From NCBI GenBank assembly GCA_001778235.1, contig MFGJ01000007.1, forward strand, positions 31,116 through 72,577: a stretch of DNA of 41,462 nucleotides, written 5' to 3'. Each line of letters begins with the position of its first letter. The stretch's first letter is position 1. The stretch comes from Candidatus Falkowbacteria bacterium RIFOXYC2_FULL_36_12 (lineage in GTDB: Bacteria > Patescibacteriota > Patescibacteriia > UBA11705). Of the stretch, positions 10,658 through 20,294 are shown one piece after another. The notes beneath the pieces are model-generated. The model made no database searches, was not told the DNA's origin, and saw nothing but the letters and a program-made list of their open reading frames with translations. The position numbers and the translations under genes were made by a program.

Positions 10658-12544
10658 ATGTTTCTATCAAGCAAGGACATCCGAAATACTTATTTAAATT
10701 TCTTTAATTCAAAGGAACATACGATAATTTCTTCCGCATCCCTAATCCCCCAGAACGACTCCACTCTTCTTTTCACAAACTCAGGGATGTCCCCATTAGT
10801 CCCTTATTTATTAGGAGAAAAACATCCAGGCGGAAGCCGGCTGACAAACTGTCAAAAATCATTTCGTACTGAAGATATTGAGGATGTAGGAGACAATCGC
10901 CATACAACATTTTTTGAAATGCTTGGGAACTGGTCACTTGGAGATTATTTCAAGAACGACCAATTGAACTGGTGGTATGAGCTTTTAATTGATAAATTCA
11001 AGCTGGATTCAAAAAAACTTTACCAGTCGGTTTATGTTGGTGATGATTCCATTGAAAAAGACAACGACTCTATTCGCATAATTAGCAATGTGTTTTCCAA
11101 ATACGGAATCATAGCTGACGAAGGACCTGAAACTACTGGTAAGGGGGACTTGGGGCCAGGCTTTGAAATTGATTTTAATAAATATCGTATCTTCGCATAC
11201 AGAGACAAGAACTGGTGGCAAAGAGGTGATGCAATCGGAGAACTTGGAGGGCCTGATTCTGAAACTTTTTATGACACAGGAAAAAAACACAACCCCAAAT
11301 TTGGGAGACATTGTCATGTAAATTGTGACTGCGGAAGATTCTTAGAAATTGGCAATTCGGTTTTTATGCAATATCAAAAGACCAAAAAAGGATGGGTGCC
11401 TCTGGCTAACAAAAATGTTGATTTTGGCGGAGGATTGGAGCGTATAACAATGATTTTGCAAAATAAAGATAATATATTTGAAACTGACCTGTTTATAAAT
11501 GTACTGAAAAAAATTGAATCTTTATCTGGAAAAAAATATCGGGACAATATGAGTCCATTTGAAATTATCGCTGATCATTTGAAAGCTGCTACATTTATAA
11601 TGGGAGATGATAAAGGAATTACACCATCAAATGTCGACCAAGGATATGTAGTTAGGAGGTTAATACGAAGAGCCTTGCGATACGGAATGCAAATTGGAAT
11701 TGCAAAAGAATCCTGGACATATGATATTGCCGAAACAATTATAAGCGACTACTCTGAAATATATCCGGAACTTGATCGAAATAAAAATTTTATTTTGAAC
11801 AGCTTGAACGATGAAGAAAATAAATTTATTAAAACGCTAGAAAAGGGTTTGATTGAAGTTGAAAAAATATATAATAACATCATCAATAAAGGAGCTGAAT
11901 TTACCATAACTGGAGAACAAGCCTTCAACATATACCAAACCTATGGATTCCCAATTGAAATGATTCACGAGGAAATAAAAAAAAGAAACGGGAAAATTAT
12001 AAACGAAGAAGATTTTCAGAAATTTTTCAAAAAGCATCAAGACACATCCAGAACTGCTGCTGCAGGAAAATTCAAAGGTGGATTGGCGGATCATAGCATT
12101 AAAACCACAGCATTGCATACCGCTGCTCACCTTTTGTTGGCTGCTCTACGAAAACTCTTAGGAGATCAAGTTACACAGAAAGGCTCCAATATTAATGCGG
12201 AAAGATTGCGCTATGATTTTTCTTATCCATCAAAACTTACGCCATCAGAATTAGAACAAATTGAAAACCTAGTGAATGATGCAATCAAAAAAAACTTATC
12301 CATAAGCCAAGAGGAATTGACAGTGAATGAAGCAAAAAAAAGAAATGCCATCGGGGTTTTCGATTCCAAATATGGGGAAAAAGTGAAGGTGTACAAAATT
12401 GCCAAGGATAGTGATGTTTTCTCATACGAAATATGCGGCGGTCCCCATCTGGATTACACTGGAAAAATGGGCAAGTTCAAAATTACAAAAGAAGAATCAA
12501 GCTCTGCCGGAGTGCGCAGAATTAAGGCTATCTTAATAAAATAA
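10658..12544 (+). CDS. alaS: Alanyl-tRNA synthetase lacking the C-terminal C-Ala domain (628 aa)
   Basis: CQKSFRTEDIEDVGDNRHTTFFEMLGNWS, editing-domain HTAAHLL and CGGPHL motifs; ends after the editing domain. Confidence 0.95.
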   Translation: MFLSSKDIRNTYLNFFNSKEHTIISSASLIPQNDSTLLFTNSGMSPLVPYLLGEKHPGGSRLTNCQKSFRTEDIEDVGDNRHTTFFEMLGNWSLGDYFKNDQLNWWYELLIDKFKLDSKKLYQSVYVGDDSIEKDNDSIRIISNVFSKYGIIADEGPETTGKGDLGPGFEIDFNKYRIFAYRDKNWWQRGDAIGELGGPDSETFYDTGKKHNPKFGRHCHVNCDCGRFLEIGNSVFMQYQKTKKGWVPLANKNVDFGGGLERITMILQNKDNIFETDLFINVLKKIESLSGKKYRDNMSPFEIIADHLKAATFIMGDDKGITPSNVDQGYVVRRLIRRALRYGMQIGIAKESWTYDIAETIISDYSEIYPELDRNKNFILNSLNDEENKFIKTLEKGLIEVEKIYNNIINKGAEFTITGEQAFNIYQTYGFPIEMIHEEIKKRNGKIINEEDFQKFFKKHQDTSRTAAAGKFKGGLADHSIKTTALHTAAHLLLAALRKLLGDQVTQKGSNINAERLRYDFSYPSKLTPSELEQIENLVNDAIKKNLSISQEELTVNEAKKRNAIGVFDSKYGEKVKVYKIAKDSDVFSYEICGGPHLDYTGKMGKFKITKEESSSAGVRRIKAILIK

Positions 12545-12553
12545 TATAACATT

Positions 12554-13135
12554 ATGCATCTCACAGCTCAACAGAAAGAAATAGTTAACAATACAAAAAA
12601 ATTCGTAGAAAAAAGAAAGACTAGATTTCCTAAAGGCGAGGATATGCTTTCTCATAATAAAAATGTTGAAAAATTTGCCGTCGAAATATACCAGGGGTAT
12701 AAAAACATAAAAATCTTTCCGCTCATATTAGCAGCACATTTACATGATATTGGATTATCAGAATCTTCCGACCACGAAAAACACGCTGCTATAGGCTACG
12801 ATATGACAAAAAAGTATCTAAGGAAATATAATTTTATTACTAGCGACCAAATCGAATTAGTAGCATTATGCGCTCTCAATCACCGAGGAGATAAAAAAAC
12901 AAAACGCTCAATAGAGGAAAAGATAATTTCATCAGCTGCGGCGATGGATTTCATTGATCGTTCCCTTTTCTTATTTACAGAAAAATGCAAACACAATAAA
13001 TACAATGACTCTGTAGCATGGATACAAAAAATACTAAATAAAATCATGACAAGAATTGAGCTGCCTGAAGCTCGCAAAATAATCAAACCAAAATACAATG
13101 CTGCCAAAAGAATTTTTGAATTAGAAAATATTTAA
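12554..13135 (+). CDS. HD-domain phosphohydrolase-like protein
   Basis: LAAHLHDIGLSESSDHEKHAAIGYDM HD motif; 9 nt downstream of alaS. Confidence 0.8.
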   Translation: MHLTAQQKEIVNNTKKFVEKRKTRFPKGEDMLSHNKNVEKFAVEIYQGYKNIKIFPLILAAHLHDIGLSESSDHEKHAAIGYDMTKKYLRKYNFITSDQIELVALCALNHRGDKKTKRSIEEKIISSAAAMDFIDRSLFLFTEKCKHNKYNDSVAWIQKILNKIMTRIELPEARKIIKPKYNAAKRIFELENI

Positions 13136-14281
13136 AATATTTTTTCCATATTTTTTAGTCAAGCGATGCAAATTCATTTCCATAGAACAAGCGCCGCACG
13201 ATCCACAACCAGATGTTTTGGAAAGTTTATTTGTCAACCCTTTTTTGTCCATCAGAAGGATGGCTTTTTTTGTTATTCCCAAAAACCACACAGGATTAAT
13301 TCTCTCACGATTTTCTAATGATGACCCTGGAAATGAACGCAGACACAGGAGATTTGTCGGAACGCCGATTTCAGAAAGATATCTAATGCCATCTAATGTG
13401 TCCTGTTCATTCTCCAGGCCAGCGATTAGAACTGAAAAAACCTTAACTCCATTTGCTTTGTTATAATTGAATATATTTTTATATTCATTTACTTTTATTT
13501 CAGATTTACCGGGAAGAAACTCATTTCTAAATCTATCGGAATATACTTCGAGATTTGCAGAAAAAGTATCTAGCTTTAAATTTGCCAATTTTTTCATATT
13601 TTCTAGCTCTTTAGGAGGTGAAGCCTCAATTGCGATTTTAACCTTCCCATCAAATTCACGCAGCTTTTTTAGATATGGAATGTATTTTGCTAATCCTCTA
13701 TCCAGTGAAAAATTATTTCCTCCTGTTAATAAAATCTTTGGACGTCTACCAGTTTTATTAATAACCTGTTTGTAAGCCGACAGTAATGTTGTTGGGCTCA
13801 ACATAATCTTATCCTTTTTCAAAGCACAAAAGGCGCATGCCTTTTTAACTTCCTGGTAGCAACATCCTCTTATGCTGTTTGGAATCTGGGGTATAGCAGC
13901 AATAAGAGTTTCAAAATCCATGTTCACATTCTGATTTCTAATTTTAATTTCTGGAACCAGCGACACCCTAAATAATTTTATCCCATCAAACTCGATTATT
14001 GCATGTTTTTTATTGCCAATCATTTTTATTTTTATTGGATTATCGTTGCTGATATATGAAAATGGAACTAATGCTCTCAGTTGTTTATTCCCAACATAAA
14101 GCTGTATGCCACTATTTCCAGTTCTTTTATCCTTTTTATTACTAAGATCTAATCCCAAATCCACCGATGCCCCACAGCAGACAAGATATGCACAAATTTT
14201 TACCTTATTAGCAAGACAACACGGATTTTTAAAATCCAGATTCAATTCGGAAATATATTGGTTTAATATTTTTTCTTTCAT
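13121..14281 (-). CDS. Radical SAM protein with CX7CX2C cluster motif and C-terminal Cys cluster
   Basis: CYQEVKKACAFCALKK; LLTGGNNFSL; C-terminal SGCGSCGACSME. Confidence 0.8.
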   Translation of the reverse strand: MKEKILNQYISELNLDFKNPCCLANKVKICAYLVCCGASVDLGLDLSNKKDKRTGNSGIQLYVGNKQLRALVPFSYISNDNPIKIKMIGNKKHAIIEFDGIKLFRVSLVPEIKIRNQNVNMDFETLIAAIPQIPNSIRGCCYQEVKKACAFCALKKDKIMLSPTTLLSAYKQVINKTGRRPKILLTGGNNFSLDRGLAKYIPYLKKLREFDGKVKIAIEASPPKELENMKKLANLKLDTFSANLEVYSDRFRNEFLPGKSEIKVNEYKNIFNYNKANGVKVFSVLIAGLENEQDTLDGIRYLSEIGVPTNLLCLRSFPGSSLENRERINPVWFLGITKKAILLMDKKGLTNKLSKTSGCGSCGACSMEMNLHRLTKKYGKNILNIF

Positions 14282-14282
14282 A

Positions 14283-14834
14283 TTAAATATTAAATTGATG
14301 AATTGAGCAACTTGTTATTTCCGGCATTTTTTCATGCGAATCAAATAAGGTGTATAACATTTTTATAGCTGCTCCATGCGTAACAATTGCAATTTTCTTA
14401 TTCCTTATTTCTTTTAAATATTCTAATCCGTCCAGTAGTCTCAATCTAAATGTTTCAAAGCTCTCAATATCTGGCACATCAGCATCGTCAATAAGTTTTC
14501 CATCTCTAAACCACTCCGGGGTTGTCTTCATTATTTCCAATTTGCATTTTCCTTCCAAAAAACCGAAATTTCTTTCTCTAAAACAACTTGATTCATACCC
14601 CATGGAAATTCCCGAACTCATCGATAAAATTTTTGCTGTCTCTATTGCCCTTCCTAAATCACTTGATATTATTATATCAACCTTATTTTTTAATAACTTC
14701 GCCAATTCCATCGCCTGAATTTTACCAACACTAGTTAAGGGGGAATCTAGCCATCCCTGATAAATGCCTGCTCTATTCCATTCAGTTTCAGCATGCTTAA
14801 TAAGTATGATTTCCATATTAAGATAATTCACCAT
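14283..14834 (-). CDS. Histidine phosphatase superfamily (phosphoglycerate mutase-like) protein
   Basis: LIKHAETEWNRAGIYQGWLDSPLTSVGKIQA; THGAAIKML. Confidence 0.88.
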   Translation of the reverse strand: MVNYLNMEIILIKHAETEWNRAGIYQGWLDSPLTSVGKIQAMELAKLLKNKVDIIISSDLGRAIETAKILSMSSGISMGYESSCFRERNFGFLEGKCKLEIMKTTPEWFRDGKLIDDADVPDIESFETFRLRLLDGLEYLKEIRNKKIAIVTHGAAIKMLYTLFDSHEKMPEITSCSIHQFNI

Positions 14835-16002
14835 AAAATTGTTTATCCGTATCCCCAGAGCTTATATTCACCACAATTATTTTTTTGTTATTAATCCTTG
14901 CTTGCTTTATGACCGATGCAATAGCATACCCTGTTTCTAGCGCAACAAACCTTTCCTCACTCTTAAAAAATAACTCAGCAGCATTCTTCGCTTCATTTGA
15001 TGAAAATTGATCAACCTCAATTAATCCTCGACCATGAAAATACGCAACCGGACTAGCAACAATGGTTGATCCTAGACCTCCTATATAATTACCCTTTTTT
15101 AGGCCATCAATCCCATAAGTTTTCATAAGGGGGTAATATTTGAGATTATCAATTGAAAACATTCCAATCCTCCCTTCCGACAAAATCGGACATGTAGCTG
15201 CTTCAGCAGATACAATTTTTGTCTTTCTTTTGTCATCCAATATATCTGCCAAAAATATTGCCGATGTGCCCAGGAGATTGGCTCCGCCACCACAACTGCC
15301 TATAATAATATCCGGATATTGCCCCATTGCCGATAGTTGTTCTTTAATCTCTAATCCAATAATGGATTGTGGGATAATAAAATAACCATAAACTGAACCA
15401 AATATATATCGGGCATTTTTTAATTTTTTTGTATATTCTATAGCCGCATCGGCAGATAAACTAAGGAGATCTTTTACTTTTTCATCTTTTTTTGGATTTA
15501 CAATTATAACCTCTGCACCAAATTTTTCCATCAGACTTTTTCTATCCGGCCTTTTTCTATGACTTTCATAATCCATAAAGCAAATAGTCTTAACTCCAAA
15601 TTTATTGCCCGCCATAGCCAAAGCTATTCCCCAATTACCGGTAGTTTCGGTGGTTATTGTATCAATGCCATCTTTCTTGCAAAGATATGCGATTAAAAAA
15701 GCGCTATTTGCTTTATGGTTTTTCGTTGGAGATTCTCCCTCATCTTTGATATATATTTCGCAATCTGTCCCAATCGCATGCTCAAATTTCTTCGCCCTGA
15801 AAATAGAGGTAGGCCTATATGATTCATAAACTGGCCATAACTCCTCTGGAATTTCTATATATTTATCTCTGGATAGCTCTAATTTTGCCAATGACGGAGG
15901 GATAACTTCGGAAAGAGTATCTAGGGTTATCTCTTTTCCAGAGACAGGATCATGCAGATCAACTGGACAATAATGCTTCAGATTTAAAAATTTTTTAATC
16001 AT
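14818..16002 (-). CDS. TrpB2-like (tryptophan synthase beta-like) PLP-dependent enzyme
   Basis: RPTSIFRAKKFE...KDEGESPTKNHKANSAF (PLP Lys motif); GSCGGGANLLG phosphate-binding loop. Confidence 0.85.
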   Translation of the reverse strand: MIKKFLNLKHYCPVDLHDPVSGKEITLDTLSEVIPPSLAKLELSRDKYIEIPEELWPVYESYRPTSIFRAKKFEHAIGTDCEIYIKDEGESPTKNHKANSAFLIAYLCKKDGIDTITTETTGNWGIALAMAGNKFGVKTICFMDYESHRKRPDRKSLMEKFGAEVIIVNPKKDEKVKDLLSLSADAAIEYTKKLKNARYIFGSVYGYFIIPQSIIGLEIKEQLSAMGQYPDIIIGSCGGGANLLGTSAIFLADILDDKRKTKIVSAEAATCPILSEGRIGMFSIDNLKYYPLMKTYGIDGLKKGNYIGGLGSTIVASPVAYFHGRGLIEVDQFSSNEAKNAAELFFKSEERFVALETGYAIASVIKQARINNKKIIVVNISSGDTDKQFYGELS

Positions 16003-16008
16003 AATTTT

Positions 16009-17325
16009 TTATATGTATTGAAAATATTTAATAACAAAATTTGAAATTTGATCTGCGCCCGCAAATCCTTTTTGATAGTTTAAAACTGATCTCTGCTTAA
16101 CCGCAAGCTTATCTAAAGCTATATCAGTAGAATATTCATTTTTAAGTAAATCCAATAGATCTCTTTGATAGCTTCCTGACTCCTCCCATTCTTCGTATTT
16201 TTTATACATCCAATGCATTTCTTCTATGCCTGATTTAAATTTTATTTTTTTAAGATCCTTCTCTTTTTCATAGATAAGAATACCTGGAAATTCGCCCCCC
16301 ATTTTTCTGTAACCAAGAACCTGAGGATACTGTGTTGAATTTTGCTCTGGAAGAAATATAATAGGAACGCCATAATGAATAGCTTCATATATGGATTTTT
16401 TTCCGGGTGCAGTTATCAGAAGAAACGTTTTCTCCATTATTTTGAGCATTTCTCTATGACTAAAGGATTTCACCTTAATGCCAGCATGCAAATTGAAAAA
16501 TTTCTTATTTTTTTTGATTCTTTCGGCAATTTCAGGATGAACAACAATAATAAATTTCTTGTCTTTATATAATTCATTAATGACTGGGCTTATAAACTTA
16601 GCAATCATCTTTACGTATATATCTAAATCAGCATTATCATTAACTGGATTTTTCATTCCATTAAGATTAATCAAGATATAATCCTTTTTTATCTTTTTAT
16701 TTTTTACCACCGATAAATCTAAAACTGGACTTATTTCCGAAAATTTATTCTTACCTCCAAGGATATCACCCAGTCGAAAAATTCTTTTTTCAGTTCCAGG
16801 AAATTTTTCGTTAATATACGGGAATTTTTCCAAAAAGGAGTGCAGGGAACATTTATTAGACAACAACTGAGATTCGTGTGGCGTTAGGCCTGATTTTTCC
16901 AGCCTGGAAATTTTCTCTAAATAATTACCACCTTTTAATATGTGTTCCATTATTTGACTGTATTTATCATAATTTTTCTTATCTTTTGTCAGCAACCAAA
17001 ACCAAAAATTCGTATCAATATTAATAACTGGAATACAACAATCGTATCCAAAAATAGAGATGTATGGATTGCCACAAGAAATAATCAAATCAAATTTTTT
17101 ATCAATATTTGAAATTCCTTTTATATCTGTCTCTATTATTTTATCAGAATCAAATAACTCTTTATAATTTTTGAAAAAATGCGTAACATTTCCCCACCCC
17201 ACAAGATAATTATCAGATTTAAATCCCTTCCTCTTTAGATTTTTAAGAATATACGCTATGGTAGCTTGCGACCCAAAACCAAAATGCTGAGCCGAAAACA
17301 ATATTTTTGGAATTAATTTTTTCAT
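16009..17325 (-). CDS. GT-B-like glycosyltransferase/epimerase-fold protein
   Basis: FSAQHFGFGSQATIAYILKNLKRKG N-terminal Rossmann; C-terminal LLITAPGKKSIYEAIHYGVPIIFLPEQNSTQYPQ typical of GT28/GT-B. Confidence 0.7.
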   Translation of the reverse strand: MKKLIPKILFSAQHFGFGSQATIAYILKNLKRKGFKSDNYLVGWGNVTHFFKNYKELFDSDKIIETDIKGISNIDKKFDLIISCGNPYISIFGYDCCIPVINIDTNFWFWLLTKDKKNYDKYSQIMEHILKGGNYLEKISRLEKSGLTPHESQLLSNKCSLHSFLEKFPYINEKFPGTEKRIFRLGDILGGKNKFSEISPVLDLSVVKNKKIKKDYILINLNGMKNPVNDNADLDIYVKMIAKFISPVINELYKDKKFIIVVHPEIAERIKKNKKFFNLHAGIKVKSFSHREMLKIMEKTFLLITAPGKKSIYEAIHYGVPIIFLPEQNSTQYPQVLGYRKMGGEFPGILIYEKEKDLKKIKFKSGIEEMHWMYKKYEEWEESGSYQRDLLDLLKNEYSTDIALDKLAVKQRSVLNYQKGFAGADQISNFVIKYFQYI

Positions 17326-17332
17326 AACAGCT

Positions 17333-18364
17333 TTACTTTATAGGACTTGAATATTTTAAATTATTTGTAGTCGCAATGGATACACCTGCATGCAACATCA
17401 TAGGACAATATTTGCAGAAATCCATTCTATTTTTCCGGTATTCTTGCATTTCTTCTCCTTTCCATATGCCTAAAATAGATTCTTTGCGCACATTTCCCAC
17501 AATCGGCTTATGCGTATACTCAGACCCATTACATGGAAGCACATCTCCGTTTGGATAAATCAATAGAAACACATTTGGCCGATTGCATTTTTTGTGTATA
17601 ACTTTTTTCTCCCAATATACCCCATCATAAAACTTACTTTTTGCACTTTTTTTATTACCATAAAATCCACTCAAATTCAAAAGACTTTTTCTATCCAAAA
17701 CGATGTTGTCTTGTTTTTTACGATTATGGTAATCCTTGATTGCCTGTGGCAATATTTCATCCCTGAAAATTTTCAGATCTTTTTTACTCAACAAAAGATA
17801 TTTTTCCGAGTAATCATTCTCCGGGTAATTCAAGCTAAGCGAAGACGCATTAACATCAAACGAGTATGCAATAAAATCACTGAGTCTTTTATAATTATGC
17901 TTATTTACGACAATATGAACAACCAGCCTGACTTTACTTTTTCCTATTAATATTGCAGCGGCATTGGCATATTTAAAACTTCCGCGCCTTCCTCTAATGC
18001 GATCATGCTCTTTTCCATTCGTGCTATATAAAGAGAGCTTGATCTGATCAAGTCCAGACTTTTCTATTTTGTGCAGCAAAGGTCTATCCAGGAAACGGCC
18101 ATTTGTATTTAACGAAACAAAGAAACCCATCTTTTTCGCCTCATAAATCAGCTCTGTTAATTTTTCATAATGAGTTGGCTCACCGCCTGATATTGTAAGA
18201 TAAAAAACTCCCATGTCCCTTGCTTCCTTAAAAACTTTTTTCCATTCAGTTAATGAAATCTCGCTATTGCGCGAATTTAAAATTTGCTTCCTGCTGATGC
18301 AAAATGGGCAATTATGGTCGCAATATCCAGTAGGCTTGATAGTTAGGTGTTTTAATTTTCTCAT
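17333..18364 (-). CDS. Radical SAM protein with SPASM-type C-terminal Cys region
   Basis: CDHNCPFC; ISGGEPTHY; C-terminal CNRPNVFLLIYPNGDVLPCNGSEY...GNVRKESILGIWKGEEMQEYRKNRMDFCKYC. Confidence 0.9.
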   Translation of the reverse strand: MRKLKHLTIKPTGYCDHNCPFCISRKQILNSRNSEISLTEWKKVFKEARDMGVFYLTISGGEPTHYEKLTELIYEAKKMGFFVSLNTNGRFLDRPLLHKIEKSGLDQIKLSLYSTNGKEHDRIRGRRGSFKYANAAAILIGKSKVRLVVHIVVNKHNYKRLSDFIAYSFDVNASSLSLNYPENDYSEKYLLLSKKDLKIFRDEILPQAIKDYHNRKKQDNIVLDRKSLLNLSGFYGNKKSAKSKFYDGVYWEKKVIHKKCNRPNVFLLIYPNGDVLPCNGSEYTHKPIVGNVRKESILGIWKGEEMQEYRKNRMDFCKYCPMMLHAGVSIATTNNLKYSSPIK

Positions 18365-18373
18365 ATTTTTAAA

Positions 18374-20287
18374 CTAATCATTATGCCACCGATATTCTTC
18401 TTTGAGTATATTCTTGGGATTATTGTTGGTTAAAATTTTGTAAATTTTTCGAGACATAGTATCCGCTGAAATAAGTTTTAATTTGTCGGTTTTACAAAAG
18501 TTGTAAAAAAATCCGTCATCTTCTATCTTTTTAATTTTATTTATTGATTCAACAATTTTTGATTTTTTATATTTTGACGACAATATTTTAATTATATTAT
18601 TATCTTCCAGATAATCAAAATGTTGCAATATATCATAATCAACCTCTGATATTTCTTTTATTTTAGAGCTGCCTATGTCCATAACGAAAAATTTATCTTC
18701 TTCGTTGAAAGTAAAATAGCGATATTTTGAATCTGGCACCCTCAGCTTATCAAAAAATTTAATTTTGGAGTCCAAGAAACCTAAGTATTTATCAACTCTT
18801 TCCCTGATTTTATATGTTTCTCCCTTAATCTTTTCCTCATTTATCTCGCCGTTTTTTATCCAGATAATACTTTCTTTGGTAAAATTTGCGTATATATCAG
18901 TTAATTTTTTGAGTAATTTCTCATACTCTTCTCTGCCAGCTAACGACTTTTTATTTTTTATACCATTAATAACCCAGTGTCTATTTTTATTAATAATATC
19001 AATCCACTCCACAAAAATAATTTTTATCGCCATGTATGCCTTTGCAACATCCTTGTCCACATAATAATCATGGTAACCATCCATTACATTATTGTGAATA
19101 ATCTTTTTCTCATTTTCCAACATTTTTTGCAGGCTTGCCCCATCATGCACCTTTAATGCCTTATGAATATCAGTGCCATAACTTTTTATCTTTTCCAGGA
19201 ATTCTATGTCTTTCAAAATGGAATCCAATGTTGAATATGGATTAAATAGTATGGCAGCGGGGAAAACGGAGATCTCCAACTTTTTAAGTTTCCTGATAGC
19301 CTCCTTTATTTGCCCCGAACTTACTTGCTTGTTGAATTTTTTTAAAGTGTAATCATCTAATGTTTCCATTCCTACTAATAATCTTTCGAATCCGGCCTTT
19401 TTCATCTTTATTACTACATCTTCTCGAATATCGTCTGCTCTGCACAAGGCCATTAGATGTAATTTAAGCCCTCTTTTTATTATTAAATCACTAATTCCAA
19501 TCACGCGATCAATTCCTGCTTGTCCCGGCCCAAATAGCTCATCGTCTTGGAACTTTATAACTGAAACTCCAAATGTTTTATTTAGATATTCTAATTCATC
19601 AACCACATTTTCTGGCGATCTCCCTCTCCAACAGGAACCTACATTTATCCTATTAAACGAATTCTGGCTACAAAAAGTACAACTTCCGTAGCAACCCCTA
19701 CTTGAAAAGAAACAAGCATACCCAATACGCTTCATCGAATGCAACAGGAGATCCCTAGCGGGAAAAGGTATGGAATCAAGATTGCTTATTTTTTCTCTTG
19801 GCTTATTGAAATACAATAATCCGTTCTTTTTTCTATACGCCAGCCCCTTTATTTTTGCTAATGTTTTTTTCTCAAATATACGCTCTACAAGCTCAAGTAA
19901 TGTATCCTCTCCTTCCCCTAAAACAATTGAATCTAGTTGATCAATGGCATCAAACAAAGATCTCGGCGAAAGGGTTGGCGTTATGCCACCAAAACAAAGA
20001 TGAAAATTTTTATCTTTGTTTGTAACAAGATTTACTATGGTTTTTATCGTAGGCAACGCCCGCTGCGTCACGGAAAATCCCAATATTTTGAATTTTTTCA
20101 TTTTTATTATTTCTGCGGTCTGATTTGCGCTTAAACCAAACATGTCGGCATCCATTATGTCGACCGAATAACCATTTTTTCGCAAAACTGCTGCCAAATA
20201 CAAAATTCCAAGTGGCTCTTTAGGATCTTGATCTCCAAATCTCGTGGTCTTATAAATGGGGGGGTGAACCAATAGTATATCTGCCAT
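18374..20287 (-). CDS. Cobalamin-binding-domain radical SAM protein with C-terminal RRE/PqqD-like domain
   Basis: N-terminal ILLVHPP...EPLGILYLAAVLRKNGYSVDIMDAD B12-binding fold; SSRGCYGSCTFCSQ CX3CX2C; residues ~522-597 resemble the SCIFF-maturase N-terminal RRE. Confidence 0.85.
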   Translation of the reverse strand: MADILLVHPPIYKTTRFGDQDPKEPLGILYLAAVLRKNGYSVDIMDADMFGLSANQTAEIIKMKKFKILGFSVTQRALPTIKTIVNLVTNKDKNFHLCFGGITPTLSPRSLFDAIDQLDSIVLGEGEDTLLELVERIFEKKTLAKIKGLAYRKKNGLLYFNKPREKISNLDSIPFPARDLLLHSMKRIGYACFFSSRGCYGSCTFCSQNSFNRINVGSCWRGRSPENVVDELEYLNKTFGVSVIKFQDDELFGPGQAGIDRVIGISDLIIKRGLKLHLMALCRADDIREDVVIKMKKAGFERLLVGMETLDDYTLKKFNKQVSSGQIKEAIRKLKKLEISVFPAAILFNPYSTLDSILKDIEFLEKIKSYGTDIHKALKVHDGASLQKMLENEKKIIHNNVMDGYHDYYVDKDVAKAYMAIKIIFVEWIDIINKNRHWVINGIKNKKSLAGREEYEKLLKKLTDIYANFTKESIIWIKNGEINEEKIKGETYKIRERVDKYLGFLDSKIKFFDKLRVPDSKYRYFTFNEEDKFFVMDIGSSKIKEISEVDYDILQHFDYLEDNNIIKILSSKYKKSKIVESINKIKKIEDDGFFYNFCKTDKLKLISADTMSRKIYKILTNNNPKNILKEEYRWHND

Positions 20288-20294
20288 AATTTAT

